Shown: positions 41,025 to 51,191, counted from the first letter of the stretch. The stretch: DNA of 64,000 bases from Tabrizicola oligotrophica (GCF_011008935.1 NZ_JAAIVJ010000002.1:1-64000); one strand, 5' to 3'. The notes: a model not told the origin generated them from the letters alone. Translations and numbers: made by a program.

Positions 41025-43827
41025 CGAGAAGCCTCCCTTCGGGGTCCAGCGCACAAACCGGCGCGACGCGCGCCTGCACCTCATGGCCAAGATGATACAG
41101 GGTCACGATCTCGCCCATGCGGGTATTGCCGCCTTCCAGCAGCCCCATCGCGATGGGACGGTTCAGGTTCGGGCTGTAGTGGCTGGTGGTCACAAAGCCG
41201 CGGCTGCGGCGCTTGCCGGCGACAGTTTCCACCACATGCGCGCCTGCCGGCAGGGGCAGGGGTGTCAGGCTTTCAAGCCCCACCAGATCGCGCGCCTGAG
41301 CGGCCACTGCCGGCAGGTGCAATGATCGGCGGCCCAGATACTCGCCCTTGCGCTTTTCGAACGGGCCGCGCACCCCCAGGTCCATCGGGCGGGTGCGGCC
41401 GTCGGTGTCCTTGCCGACGACGATATAGCCCTTCTCGGCCCGCAGGATCATCAGCGCCTCGCCACCGAGCAAAACCGCGTCAAAGGCCCGGCCTGCGTCT
41501 TTGAGCCGCCGCCACAGGCCAAGCGCACGGTCGGCGCGGATCGACAGTTCGTAAGACCGGTCGCCGGTGAAGCTGACCCGGGTGATCCGCACCTCGTCGC
41601 CTTCGAACTGCCCATAGCTCAGCGCCATGTGTGGCAAATCGTCCAGCGTCCCGAACCCCACCGCTTGCAGCAGATCGCGCGACTTCGGCCCAGTCACGGT
41701 CAGCGTGGCGTAATTCGCCGTCGTGTCGTGAATCACCACCCGCGACCGGTCGAAACTGTCCTGCCGCCATTCCTCCAGCAAAAGCGCCATGCCCTGCACA
41801 TGGCTGGACGAGCAGGAGACGACAAAGCGGTTTTCCTCCAGCCGCACCAGCACGCCGTCATCAAAAACCGCGCCGCCCTCGGTCAGCACAAAGCCATAGC
41901 GGCAGCGGCCCGGCTTCAGCGTGGACATGGTGTTGTAATAGATGAAGTCGAGAAACTTCGCCGCATCCGGCCCGATCACCTCGATCTTGCCAAGGGGGGA
42001 GCCGTCGAAGAGGCCCACACCCTGACGCGCGGCGCGCGCCTCGCGCTGGACCTCCGCCGTTTCGCCGCCCGTGCCATACCAGGCGGGGCGGAGCCAGCCG
42101 CCATATTCGCGGAACAGCGCCCCGTCGGCGCGGTGTTCTGCCTCCAGCGGCAGGCGGCGGACCGGGTTCATCAACTGCCCGCTGCGCAGGCCCGCGAAAG
42201 AGGCCAGCGGTACAGGGGTGAAGGGCGGGCGATAGGTGGTCGTTCCGGTTTCAGGGATACTGCGGCCCGTCAACTCGGCCATCAGCGCGAGGCCGGGCAG
42301 GTTCGAGGTCTTGCCCTGATCGTTGGCCATGCCAAGGGTGGTGTAGCGTTTCAGATGCTCGACCGAGGTCAGGTTTTCCCGGTGGGCAAGCTCAACATCC
42401 TTGGCGGTGACATCGTTCTGCAGGTCCAGCCAGATGCGGCCCTTGGCTCTAGGCCTGGGCCAGAGGGCCAAGGTTCCGCCATGGGCCGCCGCCTCGACGC
42501 CCTGACCCGGCAGGATCCGTGCCAGATCGTAGACCCCGGCTGCCGCGCCGATGACGCGCAGGCCCGCGACCGGAGCGCCGGGCAGGAAGGCCTGCACTCC
42601 GTCGTCCCAGCGCAGTTTGCCTTGCGCCTGCGAGTAGAGATGCACGCTTGGCGTGTGCCCGCCCGAAACCAGCACCGTATCTGCGTCAAGCCGTTCGCCC
42701 GATGCCAGCCGGACCGCCTCAACCTGACGCCGCCCAAGCGCGGTTTCAATCGGCTGGCCCGTGATGACCCGGAACGGATGCTTGCCCGCCTCCGCCCCGC
42801 CACGCAGATCCAGCAGCGTGACCACGGCCCCGACCTCATGCAGCGCGCGGGCGGTGTCATAGGCCGAGCCATTGGTCGTGGCGATCACCACGCGGCGCCC
42901 GACCGCGACGCCGAAGCGGCTGAGATAATGCAGCCCCGCTTCGGCGGACATGACCCCCGGCAAGTCATTGTTGGCGAAGGGCAAGCTGCGTTCGATGGCC
43001 CCGGCGGCAAGGATCGTCTCGGTTGCCCGGATGCGCCAGATGCGGGGGGCCGCGCCATTCGCCTGCGCTTCGGCCAGCCCGGTCAGCCCGTGGTCATAGC
43101 GGCCAAAGGCGGTGGTGCGGCTCAGGACGCGGACGCCAAGCGCGCGCAGTTCGCCGACCACCGCCGCCGCCCAGTCGCGGCCTTCTTGGCCGTTGATCCG
43201 GGCCGGGCGGAACAAGAGACTGCCACCCGGAAGCGCGCCCTCATCGCACAGGATCACCTTGCGGCCCGCCTTGGCCTCGGCCCGTGCAGCAGCAAGACCG
43301 GCAGGCCCTGCGCCCACCACCAGCACATCGCAGGTGGCATTGACCGGCGCGCTGGGGCCAAAGCCCTGTGCGGCCGGGTCCAGCCGGCCCAGCCCGGCCA
43401 TGGCACGGATGCGGGGTTCAAACAGGTGCCAGTCGGGCAGCATGAAGGTCTTGTAATAGAACGCCGCCGGGATGAAGCGCGCGAAGCGGTCAAGGAAGGC
43501 CATGCGGTCATGCTCGGCTGTGGGATGGCCGTTAATCGACCGCAGGCGCAGCCCTTCGGTTGCCGGCTCCAGCGTCATCTGCACATTGGGGCGGTGCTGC
43601 GTACCCTGAACATCCGCGATGCCGTTCGGCTCCTCGCTGCCCGCCCCCCAGAAGCCGCGCGGGCGGTGATACTTGAAGCCGCGCCCGACGATGCGGTTCC
43701 CCGAGGCCAGCAGCGCCGAGGCCACCGTGTCGCCCGCCATCGCCGGGATGGTCTTGCCGTCGAAGGTGAAGCTGAGGGACTGGTTGCGGTCAACCGCCCA
43801 GCCGCTTTGGGTGCGCCAGCCGCTCAT
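41017..43827 (-). CDS. soxA: Sarcosine oxidase alpha subunit
   Basis: 936 residues. Domains in order: a ferredoxin-like N-terminal segment (LSFTFDGKTIPAMAGDTVAS), an NAD-binding dinucleotide fold (CDVLVVGAGPAGLAAARAEA near residue 170), and a C-terminal aminomethyltransferase (GcvT) domain from about residue 570 that binds tetrahydrofolate (GLFDGSPLGKIEVIGPDAAK). The subunit accepts the methylene group as 5,10-methylene-THF while sarcosine becomes glycine. Its start overlaps the delta subunit stop (ATGA). Confidence 0.95.
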   Translation of the reverse strand: MSGWRTQSGWAVDRNQSLSFTFDGKTIPAMAGDTVASALLASGNRIVGRGFKYHRPRGFWGAGSEEPNGIADVQGTQHRPNVQMTLEPATEGLRLRSINGHPTAEHDRMAFLDRFARFIPAAFYYKTFMLPDWHLFEPRIRAMAGLGRLDPAAQGFGPSAPVNATCDVLVVGAGPAGLAAARAEAKAGRKVILCDEGALPGGSLLFRPARINGQEGRDWAAAVVGELRALGVRVLSRTTAFGRYDHGLTGLAEAQANGAAPRIWRIRATETILAAGAIERSLPFANNDLPGVMSAEAGLHYLSRFGVAVGRRVVIATTNGSAYDTARALHEVGAVVTLLDLRGGAEAGKHPFRVITGQPIETALGRRQVEAVRLASGERLDADTVLVSGGHTPSVHLYSQAQGKLRWDDGVQAFLPGAPVAGLRVIGAAAGVYDLARILPGQGVEAAAHGGTLALWPRPRAKGRIWLDLQNDVTAKDVELAHRENLTSVEHLKRYTTLGMANDQGKTSNLPGLALMAELTGRSIPETGTTTYRPPFTPVPLASFAGLRSGQLMNPVRRLPLEAEHRADGALFREYGGWLRPAWYGTGGETAEVQREARAARQGVGLFDGSPLGKIEVIGPDAAKFLDFIYYNTMSTLKPGRCRYGFVLTEGGAVFDDGVLVRLEENRFVVSCSSSHVQGMALLLEEWRQDSFDRSRVVIHDTTANYATLTVTGPKSRDLLQAVGFGTLDDLPHMALSYGQFEGDEVRITRVSFTGDRSYELSIRADRALGLWRRLKDAGRAFDAVLLGGEALMILRAEKGYIVVGKDTDGRTRPMDLGVRGPFEKRKGEYLGRRSLHLPAVAAQARDLVGLESLTPLPLPAGAHVVETVAGKRRSRGFVTTSHYSPNLNRPIAMGLLEGGNTRMGEIVTLYHLGHEVQARVAPVCALDPEGRLLDA

Positions 43828-44081
43828 GCCTCACCCCCAAGGGCTTCGGTCGCGGAAACCTCATGGCTGACGGTATCGCGCGCCATCAGGAACACCTCGC
43901 GGCAGGTCAGATGCATCCAGATTTCCCGTGTGGGGCCTTTGCGGTTGTGCTTGAAGAACAAGTAATTCGTCCAGTCGCTGTCACTCGCCGCCGCATCGGG
44001 GCGGGTGTTGCCGGCATCGCCGCCAAAATGGAACTCGGTTTCCGGGCGTGGGCCGCAGAAGGGGCAGGGGAAAAGCTGCAT
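43824..44081 (-). CDS. soxD: Sarcosine oxidase delta subunit
   Basis: 85 residues from ATG 44081. It begins MQLFPCPFCGPRPETEFHF and has HLTCREVF later, giving the C-x2-C and C pattern (with a His) of the zinc-binding SoxD family. The small subunit helps hold the alpha-beta complex. The gene starts 7 bases after the beta subunit stop. An upstream in-frame ATG at 44120 would overlap soxB and was not chosen. Confidence 0.93.
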   Translation of the reverse strand: MQLFPCPFCGPRPETEFHFGGDAGNTRPDAAASDSDWTNYLFFKHNRKGPTREIWMHLTCREVFLMARDTVSHEVSATEALGGEA

Positions 44082-44088
44082 CGGGGCC

Positions 44089-45342
44089 TCAATGCGCAAT
44101 GCCCGCGCCGGCGGCTTCATCCAACAGATGCCCGGTGCGGAAGCGGTTCAGATCGAAGGGGCGGCTGATCTCGTGATGGCCGCCGGTGGCGAGGATATGG
44201 GCAAAGACAGTGCCGCCGGCCGGAATGGCCTTGAAACCGCCGGTGCCCCAGCCGCCGTTCAGGTACAGGCCCGGAAGCGGGCTTTCGCCGAAGATCGGCG
44301 AGCTGTCGGGCGTCACATCCACCGTCCCGCCCCATTGCCTGAGAAGGCGTAACTGGCGGAACACCGGAAACATCTCCAACAGGCCCGACAGCACGGTTTC
44401 GAGTTGCGGCAGGTTGCCGCGCTGGCCGTAGGACGGCACGCGGTCAAGGCCGCCGCCGATCACCATCTCGCCCTTGTCGGACTGGCTGACATAGGTGCCG
44501 GTCATGGGCGAAACCAGAACCGTATCGAAGATCGGCTTCACCGGCTCGGACACGCAGGCTTGCAGCGTATAGGAGGTGATCGGCAGCCGAAAGCCGGCTT
44601 TCGCCGCCAGCACGCCCGACGATCCGGCCACCGCCATGCCCACCCGCTCGGCCCGGATCTCGCCTTTCGAGGTAGCGACGCCCACACAGCGCCCGCCTTC
44701 GGTCAGGAACTCCTGCACCTCGCATTGCTGGAGGATGTCCACCCCCAGCGCATCGGCGGCGCGGGCATAACCCCAGGCCACGGCATCATGCCGGGCCACC
44801 CCGGCGCGTTCTTGATAGATCGCGCCGTAAACCGGATAGCGGGCGTCCGGGGCAAAGTTGAAGATCGGCACCCGGCGCTGCACCTCGCTCCGGTCCATCA
44901 GCCGCGCCTCGACACCGTTGATCTGCATGGCATTGACCTGCCGGGCGGCCATTTCCATCTCGCCCGGCGAGGAGACGATCTGCATCATGCCGCGCTGCGA
45001 CAGCATGATGTTGTAGTTCAGCTCGCGCCCCAGCGTTTCGTAAAGCCGCAGCGACAGGTCATAAAGCGCTGTGCTTTCCGGGTAGTAATAGTTCGACCGG
45101 ATCGCCGTGGTGTTGCGCCCGGTGTTGCCGCCGCCGAGCCAGCCGCGCTCGATCACCGCGACGCGCTTCACCCCATGGGTTTTCGCCAGATAATAGGCCG
45201 TAGCCAACCCCTGCCCGCCGCCGCCGATGATGACGACATCATACTGTTTCGCGGGCTTCGGGCTGCGCCATGCCGGAGCCCAGCCCTTCTGGCCGTTCAG
45301 GCCTTCCTTGATGACCGAAAGTGCCGAGTAATGCCGGGTCAT
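44089..45342 (-). CDS. soxB: Sarcosine oxidase beta subunit
   Basis: 417 residues from ATG 45342. DAO-family flavoprotein: FAD-binding YDVVIIGGGGQGLATAYYLA near residue 34, ERGWLGGGNTGRNTTAIRSN, and GLYLNGGWGTGGFKAIPAGG near the C-terminus. This subunit carries the covalent FMN and the sarcosine oxidation site in characterised heterotetrameric oxidases. Its start overlaps the stop of the FAD-GcvT dehydrogenase (ATGA), coupling the two catabolic steps dimethylglycine to sarcosine to glycine. Confidence 0.95.
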   Translation of the reverse strand: MTRHYSALSVIKEGLNGQKGWAPAWRSPKPAKQYDVVIIGGGGQGLATAYYLAKTHGVKRVAVIERGWLGGGNTGRNTTAIRSNYYYPESTALYDLSLRLYETLGRELNYNIMLSQRGMMQIVSSPGEMEMAARQVNAMQINGVEARLMDRSEVQRRVPIFNFAPDARYPVYGAIYQERAGVARHDAVAWGYARAADALGVDILQQCEVQEFLTEGGRCVGVATSKGEIRAERVGMAVAGSSGVLAAKAGFRLPITSYTLQACVSEPVKPIFDTVLVSPMTGTYVSQSDKGEMVIGGGLDRVPSYGQRGNLPQLETVLSGLLEMFPVFRQLRLLRQWGGTVDVTPDSSPIFGESPLPGLYLNGGWGTGGFKAIPAGGTVFAHILATGGHHEISRPFDLNRFRTGHLLDEAAGAGIAH

Positions 45343-47741
45343 GCGCGCATCGCCCGGCCTTGGGGGTCGTAGGGCGAGGCGGCGATCACCACGGCGCGGC
45401 ATTCCTCGCCGATGATATGGGTTGAAAGCACCGTGCCTTCCGCCGCATGGGCGCGGTCGACCATGGCGATCGCAAGGCTTTTGCCCACACAGGGCCCATA
45501 GCCGCCCGAGGTGACATAGCCGATCAGCCCGCCGTCTGCCCAGATCGGCTCATAGCCGCTGCAATCGGCGTCCTTGGCGAAAACCTCCAGTGTGACCAGC
45601 ACCTGCGCCGAAGGCGCAAGGCGGGCGGCGCGGGCGGCAGCTTCGCCGATGAAGCCCTGCTTTTCCCAGTCGATGAAGCGGTCCAGCCCGGTCTGGCTCG
45701 GCGCATAGCCTTGGGTGAACTCGCGGTTCCAGATGCCGAAGCTTTTCTCCAGCCTGAGCGCATTGCCCGAGGCGAACCCGAATTCCACCAGCCCCAAGTC
45801 CTTGCCCGCCTCCAGCAGCATCCGCCGCAGTGTGGCATGTTCCAGCGCCGAACAGTTGATCTCATAACCCAGCTCGCCAGTGATCGACATGCGGGCGACG
45901 CGGGTGCGGAGCAGCCCGAGGTCCATCTGGGTGCAGCCCAGCAGTGGCAGGGCCGAGACATCCTGGTGCGTCAGCTTTTGCAGGATCTCGCGCGATTTCG
46001 GCCCGGCGATGGCAAAGCCGGTGACCTGATCCGACAGATCGCGCAGGGTGACACCTGCATCCATGTGATCCTCGAACCAGCGCATGTGCCATTCGCGCAG
46101 GTAGTAAGACCCCATCAGCCAATAGCCGTCGCCCCAGTTCAGCACCGTCAGATCGCCCTTCAGCCGACCGTCATGGCCCAGCATCGGCGCAAGCTTGGCC
46201 CGACCGGGTTTCGGCAGGCGGCAGGCCAAGAGCTGGTTCAGCCACGCTTCGGCACCCGGACCTGTCACCTCGTAGCGCGAAAAGCCGGTGATATCGAGGA
46301 TGCCGGCGCGGTCCCGTACCGCCCTTGCCTCGGCATTGACGATGTCGAAGGCGTTGGAGCGGCGCAGCGAGGGCTTTTCCTCGAACCCATCGGGTGCGAA
46401 GTACAAGGGCAGTTCCAGCCCCCAGCCGCCCGCCCATTTCGCGCCCGCAGCCGTCATGCCGTCATAGGCGCCGGGGGTTTTCAGCGGCCGCCCGGCGGGC
46501 AGATGCTCGTTCGGATAGGTCATGATGAAGCGGCGGGAATAGAACTGACCGGTGGTCTGGCGGATGAATTCGCGGTTGGCGGCAAATTCGCCGTAGCGGG
46601 CGATGTCCATGCCGAAAATGTCGGCCTCGGCCTGACCGTGGACCATCCATTCGGCCAAGGATTTGCCCACCCCGCCGCCTTGCAGGAAGCCCGCCATCAC
46701 GCCGCAGGCCACCCAATAGTTGCGCATACCGCGCACCGGGCCGACCAGCGGGTTGCCATCGGGCGAGAAGGTGAAGGCGCCGTTGACCCAGCGCTTGATG
46801 CCCGCCCGTTCCAGCACCGGATAGCGGTGGAAGGCCATGGCGAGTTCGTCGGAAATCCGGTCGGGGTCTTCCTGAATCAGATCCATGCCGTAGTCCCACG
46901 GCGCGCCATCCATCTGCCAGTGCTTGTGGTTGATCTCGTAGACCCCCAGCAGCATGCCCTTCTGTTCCTGCCGCATGTAGGAAAAGCCGTCGAGATCGAC
47001 GATCGTGGGCATTTCGGCGGGCAGGGCGGCCACTTCGGGGATGGCTTCGGTTACAAGGTAGTGGTGCTCCATCGGGGTGACGGGCAGTTCGACCCCGACC
47101 ATGCGGCCAAGTTGCTTGGCCCAGAGGCCGCCGGCATTCACCACATGTTCGGCCAGAATTGTGCCCTTTTCGGTCTCGACCTGCCATTCGAGCGAAGGAA
47201 GCCGTTTCAGCGCCAGCACCCGGTTATGTTCGATGATGTCAGCGCCGCGGTTCTTGGCGGCGCGGGCATAGGCATGCACCACGCCCGAGGGATCGACATA
47301 GCCTTCACGCGCCGAAGTCATGCCGCCCAACAGGTCATCTGTGTTCACCAGTGGGCAGAGTTCCTTGATCTGCGCCGGTGTCACCAGAGCAGAGTCGTCG
47401 ATGCCCATCGACTGCATCACGCGGTAGCTGCCCTTGAGCCAATCCCAGCGGTCGGGGTCGCGCGCCATCAGGATGCCACCGGTCATGTGAAGGCCGATGT
47501 TGATGCCGGATTCCTTCTCGATTTCCGGCAGAAGGTCGATCGTATAGGCCTGAAGCGCCGAAATGTTGGGATCGGCGTTCAGGGTATGGATGCCGCCCGC
47601 CGCATGCCAGCTGGACCCCGCCGTCAGAACCGACCGTTCCAGCAGCGCGATATCCGTCCAGCCCAGCTTGGTCAGGTGATAGGCAATCGAGGCGCCGACG
47701 ACGCCGCCGCCGATGATGACAACACGATAGCGCGATTTCAT
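45339..47741 (-). CDS. FAD-dependent dimethylglycine/sarcosine dehydrogenase-like protein with GcvT domain
   Basis: 800 residues. The N-terminal DAO domain has RVVIIGGGVVGASIAYHLTK and the SSWHAAGG segment whose His covalently holds FAD in dimethylglycine and sarcosine dehydrogenases. The C-terminal half (from about 420) is a GcvT-type tetrahydrofolate domain (GILDITGFSRYEVTGPGAEA, VTGFAIAGPKSREILQKLT). It probably removes one methyl from dimethylglycine or a related N-methyl amine, giving methylene-THF. It is the first gene of the operon with soxBDAG, and a TGTACA-pair operator lies 44 bp upstream. RBS GAAAGG precedes the ATG. Confidence 0.92.
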   Translation of the reverse strand: MKSRYRVVIIGGGVVGASIAYHLTKLGWTDIALLERSVLTAGSSWHAAGGIHTLNADPNISALQAYTIDLLPEIEKESGINIGLHMTGGILMARDPDRWDWLKGSYRVMQSMGIDDSALVTPAQIKELCPLVNTDDLLGGMTSAREGYVDPSGVVHAYARAAKNRGADIIEHNRVLALKRLPSLEWQVETEKGTILAEHVVNAGGLWAKQLGRMVGVELPVTPMEHHYLVTEAIPEVAALPAEMPTIVDLDGFSYMRQEQKGMLLGVYEINHKHWQMDGAPWDYGMDLIQEDPDRISDELAMAFHRYPVLERAGIKRWVNGAFTFSPDGNPLVGPVRGMRNYWVACGVMAGFLQGGGVGKSLAEWMVHGQAEADIFGMDIARYGEFAANREFIRQTTGQFYSRRFIMTYPNEHLPAGRPLKTPGAYDGMTAAGAKWAGGWGLELPLYFAPDGFEEKPSLRRSNAFDIVNAEARAVRDRAGILDITGFSRYEVTGPGAEAWLNQLLACRLPKPGRAKLAPMLGHDGRLKGDLTVLNWGDGYWLMGSYYLREWHMRWFEDHMDAGVTLRDLSDQVTGFAIAGPKSREILQKLTHQDVSALPLLGCTQMDLGLLRTRVARMSITGELGYEINCSALEHATLRRMLLEAGKDLGLVEFGFASGNALRLEKSFGIWNREFTQGYAPSQTGLDRFIDWEKQGFIGEAAARAARLAPSAQVLVTLEVFAKDADCSGYEPIWADGGLIGYVTSGGYGPCVGKSLAIAMVDRAHAAEGTVLSTHIIGEECRAVVIAASPYDPQGRAMRA

Positions 47742-47784
47742 GGGGAGCCTTTCTTTCTTGGGCGGTTGTCACACCGTAACATAA

Positions 47785-47800
47785 TGTACAGTTATGTACA
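47785..47800 (-). promoter_or_regulatory. TGTACA-pair operator, site B (FAD-GcvT dehydrogenase-sox operon)
   Basis: In gene orientation TGTACATAACTGTACA, two hexamers 10 bp apart, 44 bp upstream of the start codon at 47741 and within the 74-bp gap after the transporter ATPase gene. It matches sites A, C and D. Its presence shows that the dehydrogenase-sox genes have their own controlled promoter although they follow the transporter genes closely. Confidence 0.75.
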
Positions 47801-47815
47801 GGAGAATCTTGCGAC

Positions 47816-49390
47816 CTATAGCCGTGCTTCCAGCCAGCCGCGTTCCATCACCGGCGTCGCATCCAGCAGTGTGCGGGTATAGGCCTCGCGCGGGGCGGCG
47901 AAGATGGTTTCGGCCGGGGCGAATTCGACAATCCGCCCCGCCTGCATCACCGCCACCTCATGGGCAAACCGCCGGGTCAGGCCGAGGTTGTGGGTGATGA
48001 ACAGCAAGGTCAGCGGCCGCTGTTGCATCAGCCGCAGCAAAAGCTGGATCACGCTTTCCTCGACCAGCGGGTCCAGCGCAGAGGTCACCTCGTCGCAGAT
48101 CAGCACTTCGGGATCGGCGGCCAGGGCGCGGGCGATGCAGATGCGCTGCTTCTGCCCGCCGGAAAGCGAGCCGGGATAGCGGTCGAGAAACTCTTCGGGC
48201 AGTTCCACGTCGCGCATCAATTGCCGCAGCCGCGCCTCTGCCGCGGCACCCGTCACCCCGGCAAAGAAGGCCAGAGGGCGCCCGATGGCCTCACGCACGG
48301 TCTGGCGCGGGTTCAGCGCAAGGTCGGGAAGCTGATGGATATACTGCATCCGACGCCGGGCGTCGCGGGGGCGATCCTCGAGGCGGGGAACCAGCGGCTT
48401 GCCCTGAAAGGTTGCCGTGCCGCCATGCACATCGACCAGCCCGGCAATGGCGCGGGCCAGCGTGGTCTTGCCGCTGCCGGATTCGCCGACCAGACAGGTG
48501 ATGTGCCCGGCCGACAGGTCCAGCGAGATGTCCTGCACCAGGGACACCCCGCCATAGCCCGCCGCGAAGTCGCGCAGGGCGATGATCGGCTGGGCCGTCC
48601 TGGCCTGCACTGCCGGGCTGGTCGTCGTCTTGTTGGCGACAAGGGCGCGGGTGTAGTCCTGTTGCGGCGTCTCCATCAGCGTGCGGGTTGCGCCGGTCTC
48701 AATCACCTTGCCATGCCGCAAGACCATCAACCGGTCGGCAAGCTGCGCCACGACCGCAAGATCATGGCTGATATAGATCGCACCACACCCGCGCGCTGTG
48801 ACGATCTTGCGGATCAGCCGCATCACCTCCAGCTGCGTGGTGACGTCCAGCGCGGTCGTCGGTTCGTCGAAGATGATCAGATCGGGGTTGTTGATCAGTG
48901 CCATGGCGATCATCGCCCGCTGCAACTGCCCACCCGAAACCTGATGCGGATAGCGCGCGCCGAAGGTTTCTGGGTTCGGCAATTGCAACTCGCGGAACAG
49001 GTCGGCGGCCATCTTGCGGCGCTCGGCGGCCGGGGTGCCAAGCTCCAGCGCGGCCAGTTCCGTCACCTGGTCGCCGAGCCGATAGAACGGATTGAACGCC
49101 GCCGCCGCGCTTTGCGCCACATAGGAAACCTTGCGCCGCCGGACCTGTTCCAGCTGCGGCTGGGAAAGGTCGAACAGGCTTTGGCCGGACAGCGTCACCT
49201 TGCCCGCGACCCGCCGGCACCCGGCGCGCAGCAGGCCGACCATGGCCATGGCAAGCGTGCTCTTGCCCGCCCCGCTTTCGCCGATCACGCCGAAGATCTC
49301 TCCGGCGCGGACCGCCAGACTGATGTCTTGCAAGATCGGCGCGCGGGCGTCGATGCAAAGGCCTTCGATGCTCAGGACGGTGTTTTCCAT
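47816..49390 (-). CDS. Fused ABC ATPase (DppD-DppF type) of Dpp-like importer
   Basis: 524 residues from ATG 49390. Two complete ATPase domains are joined in one chain. The first has GESGAGKSTL, VSGGQLQRAMIAMAL and LIIFDEPTTALD. The second (from about residue 270) has GESGSGKTTL, LSGGQKQRICIARAL and VLICDEVTSALD. It powers the two permeases upstream. In Dpp/Opp systems the two ATPases are usually separate; fused versions are known. The start overlaps the permease stop (TGATG). Confidence 0.93.
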   Translation of the reverse strand: MENTVLSIEGLCIDARAPILQDISLAVRAGEIFGVIGESGAGKSTLAMAMVGLLRAGCRRVAGKVTLSGQSLFDLSQPQLEQVRRRKVSYVAQSAAAAFNPFYRLGDQVTELAALELGTPAAERRKMAADLFRELQLPNPETFGARYPHQVSGGQLQRAMIAMALINNPDLIIFDEPTTALDVTTQLEVMRLIRKIVTARGCGAIYISHDLAVVAQLADRLMVLRHGKVIETGATRTLMETPQQDYTRALVANKTTTSPAVQARTAQPIIALRDFAAGYGGVSLVQDISLDLSAGHITCLVGESGSGKTTLARAIAGLVDVHGGTATFQGKPLVPRLEDRPRDARRRMQYIHQLPDLALNPRQTVREAIGRPLAFFAGVTGAAAEARLRQLMRDVELPEEFLDRYPGSLSGGQKQRICIARALAADPEVLICDEVTSALDPLVEESVIQLLLRLMQQRPLTLLFITHNLGLTRRFAHEVAVMQAGRIVEFAPAETIFAAPREAYTRTLLDATPVMERGWLEARL

Positions 49391-50196
49391 CAGCCCAGCT
49401 CCGCCCGGATCGAGTATTTGTGGATGAACCAATCGACGATGCCATTGACCGACAAGGTGATGAGCGCAATGCAGGCGGCAGGGGCCAGCGGCGACAGTTG
49501 GCCGACCGAAATTGCCAGCGCATTTTCCCGCACCAGCCCGCCGAGGTCCGCCGCAGGCGGCTGCACGCCGACCCCCAGAAAGCTGAGCCCGCTGATGAAA
49601 AGCACTGCATAGGCGATGCGAATGCCGAATTCGGCAATCAGGGTCGGCGCGGCATTGGGCAGGATCTCGCGCCGCAGATACCAGCCCAGACCCTCACCGC
49701 GCAGCCGGGCGACCTCGACGTAATCCATGGCGACGATATCGGCGGCCACGGGGCGGATGACCCGATAAAACAGCGTCGCTTCCAGCACAGCCATAGTCAG
49801 GATCAGCGTGGTCAGCGACACGCCCGCCACTGCCAGCACCACAAGCGCAAAGATGATCTGCGGCACCGACATGATGGCATCGACCAGACGGCCCAGAAGG
49901 ATATCGGTCCAGCCGCGGCGAAACGCGGCCAGAAAGGCCAGCGAGACGCCGGCACAAGCCGCCAGCACCGCGACCGTCAGCGAAATGCCCAGCGTATAGC
50001 GCAACCCGTAAAGGATGCGGCTGAACATGTCGCGCCCCAGCGAATCCGCGCCCAGAAGCCCGCCGTCTCCCGGTGCGGCATAGGGGGCATGCACCGGCTC
50101 GCTTGGCAGATAGGGCGCGATCAGCGGCGCAAGGAGTGCCGCCAGGATCAGCACCGCGAAGGCCGCAAGCGACAGAAGAAATCCAAGGTTTCTCAT
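49390..50196 (-). CDS. Dpp-type ABC transporter permease (DppC-like)
   Basis: 268 residues with about six membrane segments. The N-terminal MRNLGFLLSLAAFAVLILAA is followed by the DppC-type GADSLGRDMFSRILYGLRYT. The permease motif is visible as VARLRGEGLGWYLRREILPN near residue 180. It pairs with the DppB-like subunit 3 bp upstream. Confidence 0.92.
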   Translation of the reverse strand: MRNLGFLLSLAAFAVLILAALLAPLIAPYLPSEPVHAPYAAPGDGGLLGADSLGRDMFSRILYGLRYTLGISLTVAVLAACAGVSLAFLAAFRRGWTDILLGRLVDAIMSVPQIIFALVVLAVAGVSLTTLILTMAVLEATLFYRVIRPVAADIVAMDYVEVARLRGEGLGWYLRREILPNAAPTLIAEFGIRIAYAVLFISGLSFLGVGVQPPAADLGGLVRENALAISVGQLSPLAPAACIALITLSVNGIVDWFIHKYSIRAELG

Positions 50197-50199
50197 GGC

Positions 50200-51189
50200 T
50201 TACGCTCCTCTTGCCGGCACGCGCTGGCGGGGGTTGACCAGAAGCGCCAGCAAATCGGCGAGAAAGTTCATCCCGATGAAGATCAGCGCGAACAAAAGCC
50301 CGCAGGCCTGCACTACTGTCAGGTCACGATAGGCGACCGAGTCCACCATCAGCTTGCCAAGGCCCGGATAGGAAAAGACAATCTCGATCACGACTACATC
50401 GACGATCAGATAGGCCACAGTCAGGATCGAGATCGACAGGATCGCCGACAGCGCATTGGGCAGCGCGTGGCGCAGGATGATGCGGCGGCGCGAGATGCCC
50501 TTGACCTCGGCCATCAGGACATAATCGGTCGCCAGCACTGCCAGAATGGCGGTCCGGGTCAGCTTCATCGTATGCGCCTGCCCGATGATGACCAGCGAAA
50601 TCACCGGCAGCGCAAGGATCTTGGCCCAGGCGGAAGCGCCGCCGAACAGCGGAGCCACCGACATCGACGGGAACCACCCCAGCCGCACCGCAAGGACATA
50701 GATCAGGATGTAGCCGACCAGAAAGGCGGGCATGGCCAGAAACAGCATGGAAGTGAAGCCGAGAACCCGGTCAAACCAGCTGTCCTGCCAGATGGCGGCC
50801 GCGATGCCGCCACCAATGGCGAAAGGCAGAAGAAGGACGGCGGCCACCGAGGCGAGAAGCAGCGAATTGCCCAGCCGTGGCAGAAGCACTTCTGCCACCG
50901 GGCGACCGCTGGCCAGCGACTGGCCGAAATCGCCCTGCGCCGCGTGGCCAACCCAGGCCAGATAGCGCCAGATCAGCGGCTGATCGAGGCCAAGATTGCG
51001 CCGGATTGCCTCCAGCGCCTCGGGTGTTGCGTTCTGCCCCAGAAGTGCGCTGGCCGCATCACCGGGAAGAAGTGCCGTGCCGGCAAAGACCAGCAATGTC
51101 ACAATGAAGAGCGATACGGCCCCGGAAATCCCGCGCGAGACGATGAAGTCCCGCACGGGGGCCGGCCGCCTGCGTGGCGTGCCGGTCAT
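50200..51189 (-). CDS. Dpp-type ABC transporter permease (DppB-like)
   Basis: 329 residues, about six membrane segments, with the DppB marks LVFAGTALLPGDAASALLGQ and NLGLDQPLIWRYLAWVGHA. The EAA-like loop is MAEVKGISRRRIILRHALPN near residue 225. It lies directly after the binding protein gene (2 bases) and forms the channel with the next permease. Confidence 0.92.
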   Translation of the reverse strand: MTGTPRRRPAPVRDFIVSRGISGAVSLFIVTLLVFAGTALLPGDAASALLGQNATPEALEAIRRNLGLDQPLIWRYLAWVGHAAQGDFGQSLASGRPVAEVLLPRLGNSLLLASVAAVLLLPFAIGGGIAAAIWQDSWFDRVLGFTSMLFLAMPAFLVGYILIYVLAVRLGWFPSMSVAPLFGGASAWAKILALPVISLVIIGQAHTMKLTRTAILAVLATDYVLMAEVKGISRRRIILRHALPNALSAILSISILTVAYLIVDVVVIEIVFSYPGLGKLMVDSVAYRDLTVVQACGLLFALIFIGMNFLADLLALLVNPRQRVPARGA

Positions 51190-51191
51190 TT

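Noticed and set aside
45447-47882. Long plus-strand open frame of 811 codons
   Set aside because: Antisense to the FAD-GcvT dehydrogenase, no family motif, composition of a GC-rich shadow.
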